NCBI RefSeq assembly: GCF_025947145.1
Contig: NZ_CP109999.1
Coordinates: 1,860,001-1,924,000 of the forward strand
DNA: 64,000 nt
Direction: 5' to 3'
Origin: Flavobacterium sp. N1994
GTDB taxonomy: Bacteria > Bacteroidota > Bacteroidia > Flavobacteriales > Flavobacteriaceae
This document shows positions 18,793 to 27,432 of this stretch, in pieces; the first letter of the stretch is position 1; every line of letters begins with the position of its first letter. Both the position numbers and the translations under genes were made by a program. The notes below the pieces were generated by a model. The model saw nothing but the letters and a program-made list of their open reading frames with translations, was not told the origin of the DNA and ran no database searches.

Positions 18793-20025
18793 TTATGCCA
18801 CATTATTGCCTTTTTTTAGTTCAAAAACCGTTATTTCGGGCATAATACCCACACGTCCAGGATAAGCATGGAAGCCAAAACCGCGATTGACATAAATATA
18901 TCTTCCAAATTCTTGGTACAATCCTGCCCATTGTTTGTACATGTATTGGGCTAAACTCCATTTAAAATAGCCAGGGATTTCAATTCCAAATTGCATTCCA
19001 TGAGTATGACCTGAAAGCGTAAGTTGAATATTTTTCGGATGCCGTTTTACAATGTATTCCCAATGACTTGGATCGTGACTCATTAGGATTTTGAAATCGG
19101 ATGCCGCTAGGTTTTCAGTGGCTTTGTCAATATCACCAAATTCTCCAAAATGTTTTCCCCAGTTCTCTACGCCTACTAAAGCAATTTCGTCAGTTCCTTT
19201 TTTGATTTTTATGTGTTCGTTCAACATCAATTTAAAATCAATTTGACGGTGTAAGTCTTTGATGGCGGTAAAGTTTTCGGCTTTTTCTTTTTCTGATTTC
19301 CAATCTAGATAAGCTCCGTAATCATGGTTCCCTAAAATGGAATATTTACCATATTCGTATTTTTTGATGCCTTTAAAAATGTCAATCCACGGATGCATTT
19401 CATCAGCTTTAGCATTGACAATATCTCCGGTAAACAAAAGTAAATCGGCTTCTTGCTCGTTAATTAAATCGATGGCGTATCTTATTTTTTCTTCGTTATC
19501 AAAACTGCCGCTATGTACATCTGAAATTTGCGTCACTTTAAATCCATCAAAAGCATTTGGTAAATCGGGGAAGTATAAAGTTTGACGAAGCACTTTAAAA
19601 TTGTATTTGCCAACGGTCATTCCGTATATCAAAGAAAGAAAAGGCACTGCTGCTAATCCAAGCGCTACTTGGCTGACGAATTTTCTTCTGTGAGGCAGAA
19701 AACTATCGGAATTATGTCCCATAAAATGCGTAACGGTTCCCATTAAAATTCGCATCACATCTTCTAAGAGCATTATGAATGATAGGACAATTTTTGGCAA
19801 CAACACTAAAAGCAATAAGCCCAAAGTGATTAGCGTCATCTTGGTTTGGCCTACACTTCTATCAAATTTCATAAACTGATAGGCAATAAAAAGAATAGCT
19901 GCCACCGAAATAACAACATAACTTATTAGAAACCATTTGGACTTGGTTACTGTTTTTATTGCTTGAAAAGCATAGACTTCCACTATAGCAACGATTAAGA
20001 AAAGAAGGAGTAAGCGAAAAGCCAT
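18793..20025 (-). CDS. Membrane-anchored calcineurin-like metallophosphoesterase
   Basis: 410 residues. Three to four hydrophobic N-terminal segments (about 1-100, plus one near 115-140) anchor the protein. The catalytic domain then starts at ISDVHSG (near 165). Motifs in order are DVH, FTGDIVN, LGNHDYGAY, MSHDPSH and LSGHTHGMQF, covering all metal ligands of the YkuE/YaeI type. In that group substrates include phospholipid or pyrophosphate headgroups, so a lipid substrate at the inner membrane is possible but not shown. Monocistronic. Confidence 0.9.
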   Translation of the reverse strand: MAFRLLLLFLIVAIVEVYAFQAIKTVTKSKWFLISYVVISVAAILFIAYQFMKFDRSVGQTKMTLITLGLLLLVLLPKIVLSFIMLLEDVMRILMGTVTHFMGHNSDSFLPHRRKFVSQVALGLAAVPFLSLIYGMTVGKYNFKVLRQTLYFPDLPNAFDGFKVTQISDVHSGSFDNEEKIRYAIDLINEQEADLLLFTGDIVNAKADEMHPWIDIFKGIKKYEYGKYSILGNHDYGAYLDWKSEKEKAENFTAIKDLHRQIDFKLMLNEHIKIKKGTDEIALVGVENWGKHFGEFGDIDKATENLAASDFKILMSHDPSHWEYIVKRHPKNIQLTLSGHTHGMQFGIEIPGYFKWSLAQYMYKQWAGLYQEFGRYIYVNRGFGFHAYPGRVGIMPEITVFELKKGNNVA

Positions 20026-20103
20026 TTTTAAATTTTTAACAAATTAACAAAGAAAGTTGTTTTGAACTTTTGTTTTTGGAGAATTTTAACTTTAGTTAAA
20101 GCA

Positions 20104-20135
20104 AAAAGACCAATGGAGATTTCCATTGGTCTTTT
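20104..20135 (-). terminator. Terminator of the 66-aa Lys/Ala-rich peptide gene
   Basis: AAAAGACCAATGGA / TCCATTGGTCTTTT hairpin with 3-nt loop, 45 bp after the stop codon. Confidence 0.75.
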
Positions 20136-20179
20136 CTCAACTAACGTCTTGCTTGACTACTTTTTTACAAAAGTTTTAG

Positions 20180-20380
20180 TTATTTTTTTGCTGGAGCAGC
20201 TGGAGCAGCTTCTACTTTTTTAGCTGGAGCCGCTTTTTTAGCTTCTTTTTTCTCAGCTTTTTTATCCGCTTTTACTTCTTTAGCTGGAGCCGCTTTTGCA
20301 TCTTTAGCTGGAGCTGTTTGAGCGTTTACCATAACTGTTGTTCCTAGAACTACTGCTACTAACATCAATACTTTTTTCAT
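20180..20380 (-). CDS. Small secreted Ala/Lys/Pro-rich protein
   Basis: 66 residues. A signal peptide (MKKVLMLVAVVLGTTVMVNAQ) is followed by about 45 residues of almost only Ala, Lys, Pro, Glu, Asp and Val in repeats such as APAKE, APAKK and KKAEKKEAKKA. Very basic and probably disordered in the periplasm. It shares length and layout with the gene at 20616-20816. In composition it recalls the enterobacterial acid-shock protein Asr, but this is analogy rather than proven homology. Its promoter carries the repeat pair also found upstream of two neighbours of the two-component system. Confidence 0.75.
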   Translation of the reverse strand: MKKVLMLVAVVLGTTVMVNAQTAPAKDAKAAPAKEVKADKKAEKKEAKKAAPAKKVEAAPAAPAKK

Positions 20381-20421
20381 GATTTTAAGTTTTAAAAATT
20401 AATTATTTATTATTTACAAGA

Positions 20422-20481
20422 CAAATGTACCATCGTTAAATGAAGATTAAATGAAGATTTACGCCTTTTGAAAAGTTTAAC
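20422..20481 (-). promoter_or_regulatory. Promoter with 11-bp direct-repeat operator (site A)
   Basis: Read on the minus strand: GTTAAAC box (20475-20481), two identical 11-mers TCTTCATTTAA (20447-20457 and 20436-20446), 6 bp, then -7 element TACATTTG (20422-20429). The repeats occupy the -33 position. Tandem 11-bp spacing is typical of OmpR-family response regulators. Confidence 0.7.
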
Positions 20482-20523
20482 AAACTATTTTGATTTGGCT
20501 TGATTTCTGTTATTTTTCTAACC

Positions 20524-20551
20524 AAAAAAAGCTGACTCACATCAGCTTTTT
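20524..20551 (-). terminator. Terminator of the 20616-20816 gene
   Basis: AAAAAGCTGA / TCAGCTTTTT hairpin about 65 bp after the stop codon. Confidence 0.65.
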
Positions 20552-20615
20552 CCGGAATTAATAACTACTCACTATAACTTTAAGAGTAAGACTCAAAGCT
20601 ATTTCCTTTTAGGGC

Positions 20616-20816
20616 CTATTTTTTGGCTGGTGTTTCGGTTTTAGCACCTTCTGTTTTAGTTGCTTCTACTTTTTTGGCTTTGCGATGATGTTTTTTGTGG
20701 TGTTTTTTAGCAGGCGCTTCTTTTGTTGTTGGAGTTCCTGTTGTTGGAGTTTGTACTCCATTTGCGAAAGCTGTTGTTCCTAGAACAAGCAAAGCTAACA
20801 TTACAATTTTTCTCAT
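20616..20816 (-). CDS. Small secreted His/Lys-rich protein (Asr-like composition)
   Basis: 66 residues from the ATG at 20816. An upstream in-frame ATG would add residues ahead of an otherwise perfect signal peptide (MRKIVMLALLVLGTTAFAN). The mature part is Thr/Pro then strongly basic: APAKKHHKKHHRKAKK, ending ETPAKK. The His-Lys clusters and length recall the acid-shock protein Asr of enterobacteria, which is controlled by an OmpR-type two-component system. Here the gene also lies directly after a histidine kinase gene. Possible roles are proton or metal buffering in the periplasm. Homology to Asr is not established. Confidence 0.75.
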   Translation of the reverse strand: MRKIVMLALLVLGTTAFANGVQTPTTGTPTTKEAPAKKHHKKHHRKAKKVEATKTEGAKTETPAKK

Positions 20817-20868
20817 GATTTCTATTTTTTTTGAATTAATAAATAACACTATTGTTATTATTGTTACC

Positions 20869-20929
20869 CAAAATTATAACTGTAAAATGAAGAGAAAATG
20901 AAGAAATACCCTTTGACAAAAAGTTTAAC
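20869..20929 (-). promoter_or_regulatory. Promoter with 11-bp direct-repeat operator (site B)
   Basis: Minus strand: GTTAAAC (20923-20929, overlapping the kinase stop codon), 11-mers TCTTCATTTTC (20894-20904) and TCTTCATTTTA (20883-20893), 6 bp, then TAATTTTG (20869-20876). Same geometry as site A. Confidence 0.7.
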
Positions 20930-22262
20930 TTTTCTTTGTGAGAGTGACTGGAAATTGAATAACAAAAGTAGTTCCAACCGTAACTGTAGAAGCCACTTTG
21001 ATTTCGATATGATGAAATTTAGCAATACTATCTACAATGGCTAAGCCTAAACCTTGTCCTTCTTGTTCTAAATCGATTCGGGTAAAACGATCAAAGATTT
21101 TGGTCAATTGGATATCCGACATTCCTTTTCCTGTATCGGATATCGTTAACCAATAGTGGTCTCCCGAAAAATTGGTATTCAGTATAATTTTACCATTTTG
21201 AATATTGTATTTAATAGCATTGAGCAACAAATTATAAATCATTATTCGGATGAGTGTTTTGTTGCCTAAAAAGATGAAGTCTTCCTTTATTTCATTTACA
21301 ACAGCAATTCCCTTTTCTTCAATTCGATCCTCAAAGTCATCCATGATTTCCTGCACTAATTCTTTAATGGATATCTGTTCGTTATTGACAAACTGATTGT
21401 TTTCGATTTTAGAAATCAGCAATAGATTATTGATTATTTTTTTTAGCAAATCTAACGTTCGGAGGGAACTCGCAATTTTATCAATCCCTTCATCATTTAT
21501 CGATTCGTTTTGAAGTAAATTCTCGAACCTGTTTTTAAGTAAGGCTATCGGACTCATTAATTCATGAGAGACATTGGCAATAAATTGTTTTTCGTTGGAA
21601 AAATGCTCTTGTATTCTTTTCATCATTTGATTGAGCACTTCATCCAGTTCTTTGAAATCAGTAGAATGAGATTGAATGGTCGTATAATCAAATCGTTCGG
21701 GAGCATTGACATTTCTGATTTTTTTGTTGATGATTCGGTAAAAAGGTTTTAGCAAATATTCCACAAAAACGGTATCCACCAAAAATGTAAACACCACTAC
21801 AATGCATAATACAATGAGAATGAACAAGCGAATAACGAAAGTCAAATCTTTAATTTCATCAAGACTAATTCCGATTTCTAACTTGTAAGTTGTGTTTTCG
21901 TATTCGAAAGTATAGTATAGAATTCGGTAATCGTTTTGTTCTTCCTCTATGATTCGGGATTCATTTTTGAAGTAGGAATCCGTTTGAACATACTTTTCTT
22001 TTGACTGGTATAACTGCAAGAATTCGTTGTGAAGCGTTGAGAAACTGGAATAGGTTTCGGTGGAGTCATTTCGAGTAATGAAATCGTTGATTTCTTCTTT
22101 GTCAAGATGTTCAATGAATTTCTGCTTTTTTTCTAAAAGGGTTTTGTCGATGTGTTTGTAAACTACTTTTTCAATCAGTATAGGCAATGAAAACCACAAC
22201 ACCACAATAATTAATAATCGTGTTAAGGCATTGAAAATAGCTAACTGATGTTTTATCCTCAT
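20925..22262 (-). CDS. Two-component sensor histidine kinase
   Basis: 445-residue inner-membrane kinase. The first membrane helix is at about residues 10-32. A periplasmic sensor domain of about 125 residues rich in charged residues follows, then the second helix near 158-180. A linker leads to the phosphoacceptor box FIANVSHELMSP (near 234; the usual RTP is MSP here). The HATPase has N-box NLLLNAIKYN, G1 DTGKGM and G2 GQGLGLAIV. All catalytic elements are present. It starts one base after the response regulator stop codon, so the two are translationally linked. Likely partner of the OmpR-type regulator. Confidence 0.92.
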   Translation of the reverse strand: MRIKHQLAIFNALTRLLIIVVLWFSLPILIEKVVYKHIDKTLLEKKQKFIEHLDKEEINDFITRNDSTETYSSFSTLHNEFLQLYQSKEKYVQTDSYFKNESRIIEEEQNDYRILYYTFEYENTTYKLEIGISLDEIKDLTFVIRLFILIVLCIVVVFTFLVDTVFVEYLLKPFYRIINKKIRNVNAPERFDYTTIQSHSTDFKELDEVLNQMMKRIQEHFSNEKQFIANVSHELMSPIALLKNRFENLLQNESINDEGIDKIASSLRTLDLLKKIINNLLLISKIENNQFVNNEQISIKELVQEIMDDFEDRIEEKGIAVVNEIKEDFIFLGNKTLIRIMIYNLLLNAIKYNIQNGKIILNTNFSGDHYWLTISDTGKGMSDIQLTKIFDRFTRIDLEQEGQGLGLAIVDSIAKFHHIEIKVASTVTVGTTFVIQFPVTLTKKS

Positions 22263-22263
22263 G

Positions 22264-22938
22264 CTAAATATTTATACGGTAACCCACATTTCTAACGGTT
22301 TCAAACCAATCTATTTTGGTAAATTTTTCCAGTTTCTTTCTTAAATTTCTAACATGAACATCCACAAAATTAGAATCTGAATTTAATTCTAAAATATCGC
22401 CCCAAACGTGTTCTGTCAATTGTAATCGGGTAATGACTCTGTTTTTATTCAAAACCAAATACTGAAAAATATCAAACTCCTTTTTAGTCAAGCTAAGAGG
22501 AGAATCTTCAAACGTAATTTTATAATCTTGAAGCTGAATTTTAAAACCGTGCACTTCCATTTCATTAGTAACAAATCCGTTCATTCTTCTGATTACAGCG
22601 TACAAACGAGCTGCTAATTCGGTAAGTGCAAACGGTTTTGTTAGATAGTCATCGGCTCCTAATTCTAATCCATTGATTTTATCATCTAATTCACCACGAG
22701 CTGTAATGACAATAACTGCCGTTTTAGATTGTTGTTTTCTGATGCTTTTTAAAACTTGAAATCCATCGCCATCAGGAAGTCCCAAATCTAAAAGCATAGC
22801 ATCATAAGTATTGACATTCATCTCCTCTAAGGCATCTTCGCAATTAGCCACCCATTTACACAAATAGCCATTCTTTGACAAGAAGTCCATAATTTCATTG
22901 GCCAATTCTTTATAATCTTCAACAATTAAAACTTTCAT
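22264..22938 (-). CDS. OmpR/PhoB-family response regulator
   Basis: 224 residues. The receiver domain has the acidic pair after KVLIVED, phosphoacceptor Asp in LLDLGLPDGDG (near 51), the conserved Thr/Ser in VIVITA and Lys in YLTKPF. The winged-helix DNA-binding domain follows (about 125-224) with LTKKEFDIFQYL and DVHVRNLRKKLE. Regulators of this type bind tandem 11-bp direct repeats as head-to-tail dimers. The three 11-bp repeat pairs at 20.4, 20.9 and 23.5 kb are therefore plausible targets. Its own upstream region has a looser AAAATGTTAC/GTAAATGTAA pair at about 22951-22971. Confidence 0.95.
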   Translation of the reverse strand: MKVLIVEDYKELANEIMDFLSKNGYLCKWVANCEDALEEMNVNTYDAMLLDLGLPDGDGFQVLKSIRKQQSKTAVIVITARGELDDKINGLELGADDYLTKPFALTELAARLYAVIRRMNGFVTNEMEVHGFKIQLQDYKITFEDSPLSLTKKEFDIFQYLVLNKNRVITRLQLTEHVWGDILELNSDSNFVDVHVRNLRKKLEKFTKIDWFETVRNVGYRINI

Positions 22939-22973
22939 GAAAATCTTAGTAAAATGTTACGTAAATGTAATCA

Positions 22974-23003
22974 AAAAGCCGGCAAATCCCTTCACCGACT
23001 TTC
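22974..23003 (-). terminator. Weak terminator-like hairpin between the PepSY-like gene and the response regulator
   Basis: AAAGCCGG / CCGACTTT, one mismatch, followed by T residues on the minus strand. Could reduce read-through into the regulator gene. Confidence 0.4.
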
Positions 23004-23030
23004 ATCAACCTACAACTCTAAAAACACAAA

Positions 23031-23501
23031 TCAATTATCTTTCGGGACCATTTCTAAAAAATCTCCTTCTTTATCAAAAAGAGCATCAACCCAATTGTTA
23101 TTTATAGTAATCCCTATTTCATATGTAATTTTATTGCTGTTGGTCATTTGTTTTGCTGCTTTTTGTATTTTGTTTTTGGGATAATTTTTATCCATATAAT
23201 GAAGAATCTTTTCTGGAATATCGGCTGGTTGAATTTCATACTCTAAGAGTTTAAAAACTCCGATAGCATTATAAACCGCTGTCATATTAGTATTGTTCAA
23301 AACGAAATCAGCTTCATAACTTAATTCCTCTTTAGTATCCCCTGTAAATTCTTGTCTCCAAACGGGTTTGATTTTGGGAAATTCTTTTTGAAACGCTTTT
23401 TGAACTTCCAATGTTGGCACAACTTCTGTTTTGGTTTCAACCGTTTGCGATTGCAGTAATAAAGTGCAAAAGAAGGATAGTATTACCACTATTTTTTTCA
23501 T
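23031..23501 (-). CDS. Secreted PepSY-like (DUF2874) protein
   Basis: 156-residue exported protein. The signal peptide ends near residue 19 (KIVVILSFFCTLLLQSQ). The mature part shows two PepSY-like units: VQKAFQKEFPKIKPVWRQEF with a following ELSYEADFVLNNTNMTAVYNAIG, and PEKILHYMDKNYPKNKIQKAAK with YEIGITINNNWVDALFDKEGDFLE. Such small periplasmic PepSY-like proteins are often encoded next to two-component systems in Bacteroidota. Here it lies directly upstream of the regulator and kinase, with the same promoter layout as the two basic peptides. It may be a sensed or modulating partner of the kinase (inference). Confidence 0.8.
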   Translation of the reverse strand: MKKIVVILSFFCTLLLQSQTVETKTEVVPTLEVQKAFQKEFPKIKPVWRQEFTGDTKEELSYEADFVLNNTNMTAVYNAIGVFKLLEYEIQPADIPEKILHYMDKNYPKNKIQKAAKQMTNSNKITYEIGITINNNWVDALFDKEGDFLEMVPKDN

Positions 23502-23531
23502 AATTCTTATGGTTTACGTTTAATTTGAAAG

Positions 23532-23591
23532 CAAAACTAAATCCTTAAAATGAAGATTGAATTAAGAAAGAACCATTTAAAAAAGTTTAAC
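23532..23591 (-). promoter_or_regulatory. Promoter with 11-bp direct-repeat operator (site C)
   Basis: Minus strand: GTTAAAC (23585-23591), 11-mers TCTTAATTCAA (23557-23567) and TCTTCATTTTA (23546-23556), 6 bp, then TAGTTTTG (23532-23539). Same spacing as sites A and B; the distal repeat is the most diverged. Confidence 0.65.
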
Positions 23592-23661
23592 TTTAGTTTA
23601 TGATTTTACCAAAAGATATACATCAAATTCCTATTTTTACATTCTTATAAAAATTGATTTC

Positions 23662-26520
23662 ATGTCACAAAAACGCCTTTTTCTCCTTGATGCTTATGCT
23701 TTAATTTTTCGCGGATATTATGCCTTTATAAAAAATCCGAGAATCAATTCGAAAGGAATGGATACCTCAGCTATTATGGGGTTTATGAACTCTTTGATGG
23801 ATGTTATCAAACGAGAAAAACCAGATCATTTGGCGGTAGCTTTTGACAAAGGCGGTAGCGATTATCGTTACGAAATGTATAAAGAATACAAAGCCCACCG
23901 TGATGAAACTCCAGAGGCTATAAAAATTGCGGTTCCTTATATCCAAGAATTATTAAAAGCCATGCACATTCCGATTATGGAAAAAGCAGGTTACGAAGCT
24001 GATGATTTGATTGGCACCTTAGCTAAACAAGCTGAGAAAGAAGGTTATCAAGTTTTTATGGTTACACCTGATAAAGATTTTGCACAATTGGTTTCTGAAA
24101 ATATTTTCATGTACAAACCCGCTCGTATGGGGAATGATATTGAAATTTGGGGAGTACCTGAAGTCTTAGCTAAGTTTGAAATTGAGGACCCTTTACAAGT
24201 AATTGACTTTTTAGGGATGATGGGAGACTCTGCTGATAATATCCCTGGTTTGCCTGGCGTTGGGGAAGTAACCGCGAAGAAACTTTTGAAAGAATTTGGT
24301 TCGATGGAGAATCTTTTGGCCAATACCGACAAGCTGAAGGGTGCCATGAAAGAGAAGATTGAAGCCAATGCCGAACTCGGAATTTTATCCAAAAAACTAG
24401 CGCGTATTTTACTAGACTGTCCCGTGACTTTTGATGCCACTGATTTTGAATTATCCAAACCCGATGTGGAGAAAACAGATGCTTTGTTTCAAGAATTGGA
24501 ATTCCGTCAAATGAAAACTCAATTTGATAAACTCTTTGGAACGGGTAAAGAATACGATGAGATTGATTCGAATGGTACTAGTTCTGAAACAGCTGCATCT
24601 CCAGAAACTAAAAAAGCTCCCGTAAAAAAATCCAATCAAGATCAGTTTGATTTATTTGGATTTTCTGATGATGAAAGTGATGAACCGAAGCCACATTCCT
24701 ATTACGCCACTTTAGAAAACACCGATCACAATTATATGATTGTTGAAGGAGAATTGGGTACGAAATTGTTTTTGCAAAATTTAATGAATCAAACTTCGGT
24801 TTGCTTTGATACTGAAACTACTGGAATAGATGCTTTAAATGCTGAACTGGTTGGCATGTCATTTTCATTTGAAAAAGGAAAAGCCTTTTATGTTCCGATT
24901 CCTGAGAATCAAGAGGAAGCTCAGATTTTAGTTGATAAATTCAAGCCTTTTTTTGAAAGCGAAACTATTGAAAAGATAGGGCAAAACATCAAATACGATT
25001 TGAAAGTGTTATCGAATTATGGCATTCAAGTGAAAGGAAAACTATTCGACACCATGATTGCGCATTACCTCATCAATCCAGATATGCGTCATAATATGGA
25101 TGTGTTGAGCGAAACCTATTTGAAATATGCGCCAAAATCGATTGAAACTTTAATTGGTAAAAAAGGGAAGAATCAATTGTCTATGCGAGATGTTCCTTTG
25201 GAGGACATCAAAGAATATGCTGCTGAAGATGCTGATGTTACGTTACAATTAAAAGAGGTATTCAGTCCCATTTTAGACAAAGCAGAAACCAAAAAATTAT
25301 TTGACGAAATCGAAATTCCATTAATTCCTGTTTTAGCCGCTATGGAAATGGAAGGCATCAATCTAGATGTTGATTTCCTAAAATCGATGGCGGTAGATAT
25401 GCAAAAAGAAATCGATTTATTCGAACAAAAAATATATGAAACGGCTGGAGAAAAATTCAATTTAGCTTCACCGAAACAGCTTGGCGATATTTTATTTGAT
25501 AAATTAAAAATCGGCGGTACCAAACAAAAGAAAACCAAAACAGGTCAATATGCTACTGGGGAAGAAGTTTTATCCTATTTGGCTCATGACAATCCGATTG
25601 TAAAAGACATACTGGATTGGCGTCAAATGGTAAAATTACAAAGTACTTATATTGAAGCATTACCAAATCAAGTAGATAAAAAAACCAAAAGAGTTCATAC
25701 GGATTACATGCAAACGGTAGCGGCAACAGGTCGTTTGAGTTCTAATAATCCCAATTTGCAAAACATTCCGATTAGAACCGAGAGAGGTCGATTGATACGA
25801 AAAGCATTTATCGCTCGTGATGAAAACTACACCTTACTTTCTGCCGATTATTCTCAAATAGAGCTTAGAATTATTGCTGCTTTATCTGGCGAAGAAAACA
25901 TGATTAAAGCTTTTCAAAATCATGAGGATATTCACAGAAGCACTGCAGCTAAAGTTTTCAATGTTCCTTTGGAAGACGTTACGAAAGAACAACGAAGCAA
26001 TGCCAAAACAGTCAACTTCGGAATTATTTATGGCGTATCCGCATTTGGTTTAAGTAACCAAACTTCATTATCTCGTTCAGAGAGTGCCGCTTTGATTGAT
26101 GCCTATTACAAAACGTATCCCAAACTTAAATCCTACATGTCTGACCAAGTGGATTTTGCCAGAGAAAATGGTTATGTGCAAACGGTTTTAGGAAGACGTC
26201 GTTATTTGAAAGATATCAATTCGGCTAATGCCATAGTGCGTGGAGGGGCTGAACGAAATGCCGTCAATGCTCCTATTCAAGGTTCGGCCGCTGATATCAT
26301 TAAAATTGCGATGATCAATATTTATAAAAAATTATCTGCTGAAAATTGGAAATCAAAAATGCTGTTGCAAGTCCATGACGAGTTAGTCTTTGATGTACAC
26401 CTTTCAGAAATAGAAAAGATAAAACCCATGATCAAACACGAAATGGAAAACGCTTTTACTTTAGCCGTTCCTCTAGAAGTGGAAATGGGAATGGGCAGAA
26501 ATTGGTTAGAGGCACATTAA
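23662..26520 (+). CDS. polA: DNA polymerase I
   Basis: 952 residues with all three domains. The 5'-nuclease domain (about 1-290) contains GYEADDLIGTLA and GDSADNIPGLPGVG. A variable linker of about 60 residues follows. The 3'-5' proofreading domain is intact, with FDTETTG, GQNIKYDLKVL and YAAEDADVT. The polymerase domain has motif A (LSADYSQIELR), motif B (KTVNFGIIYGVS) and motif C (QVHDELVFDV). The O-helix residue is Phe, as in E. coli. Roles are Okazaki fragment maturation and repair synthesis. Stands alone, divergent from the PepSY-like gene. Confidence 0.98.
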   Translation: MSQKRLFLLDAYALIFRGYYAFIKNPRINSKGMDTSAIMGFMNSLMDVIKREKPDHLAVAFDKGGSDYRYEMYKEYKAHRDETPEAIKIAVPYIQELLKAMHIPIMEKAGYEADDLIGTLAKQAEKEGYQVFMVTPDKDFAQLVSENIFMYKPARMGNDIEIWGVPEVLAKFEIEDPLQVIDFLGMMGDSADNIPGLPGVGEVTAKKLLKEFGSMENLLANTDKLKGAMKEKIEANAELGILSKKLARILLDCPVTFDATDFELSKPDVEKTDALFQELEFRQMKTQFDKLFGTGKEYDEIDSNGTSSETAASPETKKAPVKKSNQDQFDLFGFSDDESDEPKPHSYYATLENTDHNYMIVEGELGTKLFLQNLMNQTSVCFDTETTGIDALNAELVGMSFSFEKGKAFYVPIPENQEEAQILVDKFKPFFESETIEKIGQNIKYDLKVLSNYGIQVKGKLFDTMIAHYLINPDMRHNMDVLSETYLKYAPKSIETLIGKKGKNQLSMRDVPLEDIKEYAAEDADVTLQLKEVFSPILDKAETKKLFDEIEIPLIPVLAAMEMEGINLDVDFLKSMAVDMQKEIDLFEQKIYETAGEKFNLASPKQLGDILFDKLKIGGTKQKKTKTGQYATGEEVLSYLAHDNPIVKDILDWRQMVKLQSTYIEALPNQVDKKTKRVHTDYMQTVAATGRLSSNNPNLQNIPIRTERGRLIRKAFIARDENYTLLSADYSQIELRIIAALSGEENMIKAFQNHEDIHRSTAAKVFNVPLEDVTKEQRSNAKTVNFGIIYGVSAFGLSNQTSLSRSESAALIDAYYKTYPKLKSYMSDQVDFARENGYVQTVLGRRRYLKDINSANAIVRGGAERNAVNAPIQGSAADIIKIAMINIYKKLSAENWKSKMLLQVHDELVFDVHLSEIEKIKPMIKHEMENAFTLAVPLEVEMGMGRNWLEAH

Positions 26521-26667
26521 ATTAACGTCCCTTTTAAACAAGAAAGTTTAACGATTTAATTAAAAGAAGTTATCCTTTGAAAGGAAGATGTTAATTTAAT
26601 CTTACTTTAGAAGTTAATTTATTAATTTTACTGATATAAGTACTCTCAACTAACTAAAAAAAATGAA

Positions 26668-27363
26668 ATGAAAAAAACATCCCTAACAATTTTATTTACA
26701 ATAGCACTTTCTTCTAACTTATTCTCACAATCACAGCTACAAGTATTAGAGGTTATTGGAGGAGTTCAAGCAGGTACTTTTTATAAACATGAATATACCG
26801 TTGTACCTTTGAATGAAATAGAAGGAACACAATTTATAAATGATAATTTTAAACCTGCCAATATCGAAGGAGTTGTAGACAATGTTATGGTTCGATATAA
26901 TGCTGCTACAGATGAAGTTGAATTTAAAAAAAATAATGATGTTTATAATTTAATAAAAAACTCAACTATAACTTCCGTTTTCATCAAGGATTTAAATTAC
27001 AAATTAAGACATGTAAATTATACCAATTCGGATAAAAAACAAATTGATGGTTATTTAGTTGAAGTAAAATCCGAAAATGGAATCACGCTTTTAAGAAGAG
27101 ATAAAATAGAATTTTTAAACGCAAAACCTGCAAGAAACACCTATAGTGAAAGTATTCCTGCAAGGTTTCAAAGAGTTCAAGACGAATATTATTTAGAGTT
27201 AGCAGATAAAAAAATAATCTTATTTCCTAAAAACAAAAAGGAGCTTATAATTCAATTCCCTATCCAAAAAGATAAAATCGAAGACTTTATTAAAAAGAAT
27301 AATTTTTCATTTAAAGACGAAACAAAATTAATTGAATTGACAAAGTTTATTGCTACTTTTTAA
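26668..27363 (+). CDS. Hypothetical secreted protein, 231 aa
   Basis: Not recognised. A signal peptide (about residues 1-21, ending NLFSQ) is followed by a beta-rich mature protein of about 210 residues with many Lys/Asp/Asn. It has no cysteines, sorting tail or metal motif. The layout (an early GTFYKHEY, a central YLVEVKSENGITLLRRD and a basic C-terminus) resembles many small uncharacterised exported Flavobacterium proteins. Own promoter region and terminator, unlinked to polA by function. Confidence 0.7.
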   Translation: MKKTSLTILFTIALSSNLFSQSQLQVLEVIGGVQAGTFYKHEYTVVPLNEIEGTQFINDNFKPANIEGVVDNVMVRYNAATDEVEFKKNNDVYNLIKNSTITSVFIKDLNYKLRHVNYTNSDKKQIDGYLVEVKSENGITLLRRDKIEFLNAKPARNTYSESIPARFQRVQDEYYLELADKKIILFPKNKKELIIQFPIQKDKIEDFIKKNNFSFKDETKLIELTKFIATF

Positions 27364-27381
27364 AACATCATAAACCTAAAA

Positions 27382-27416
27382 TAAAAAAGGCTAGAAAATT
27401 TATTCTAGCCTTTTTT
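27382..27416. terminator. Bidirectional terminator
   Basis: AAAAAAGGCTAGAA / TTCTAGCCTTTTTT between converging genes. Confidence 0.8.
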
Positions 27417-27432
27417 ATTATTGATAACCCTT

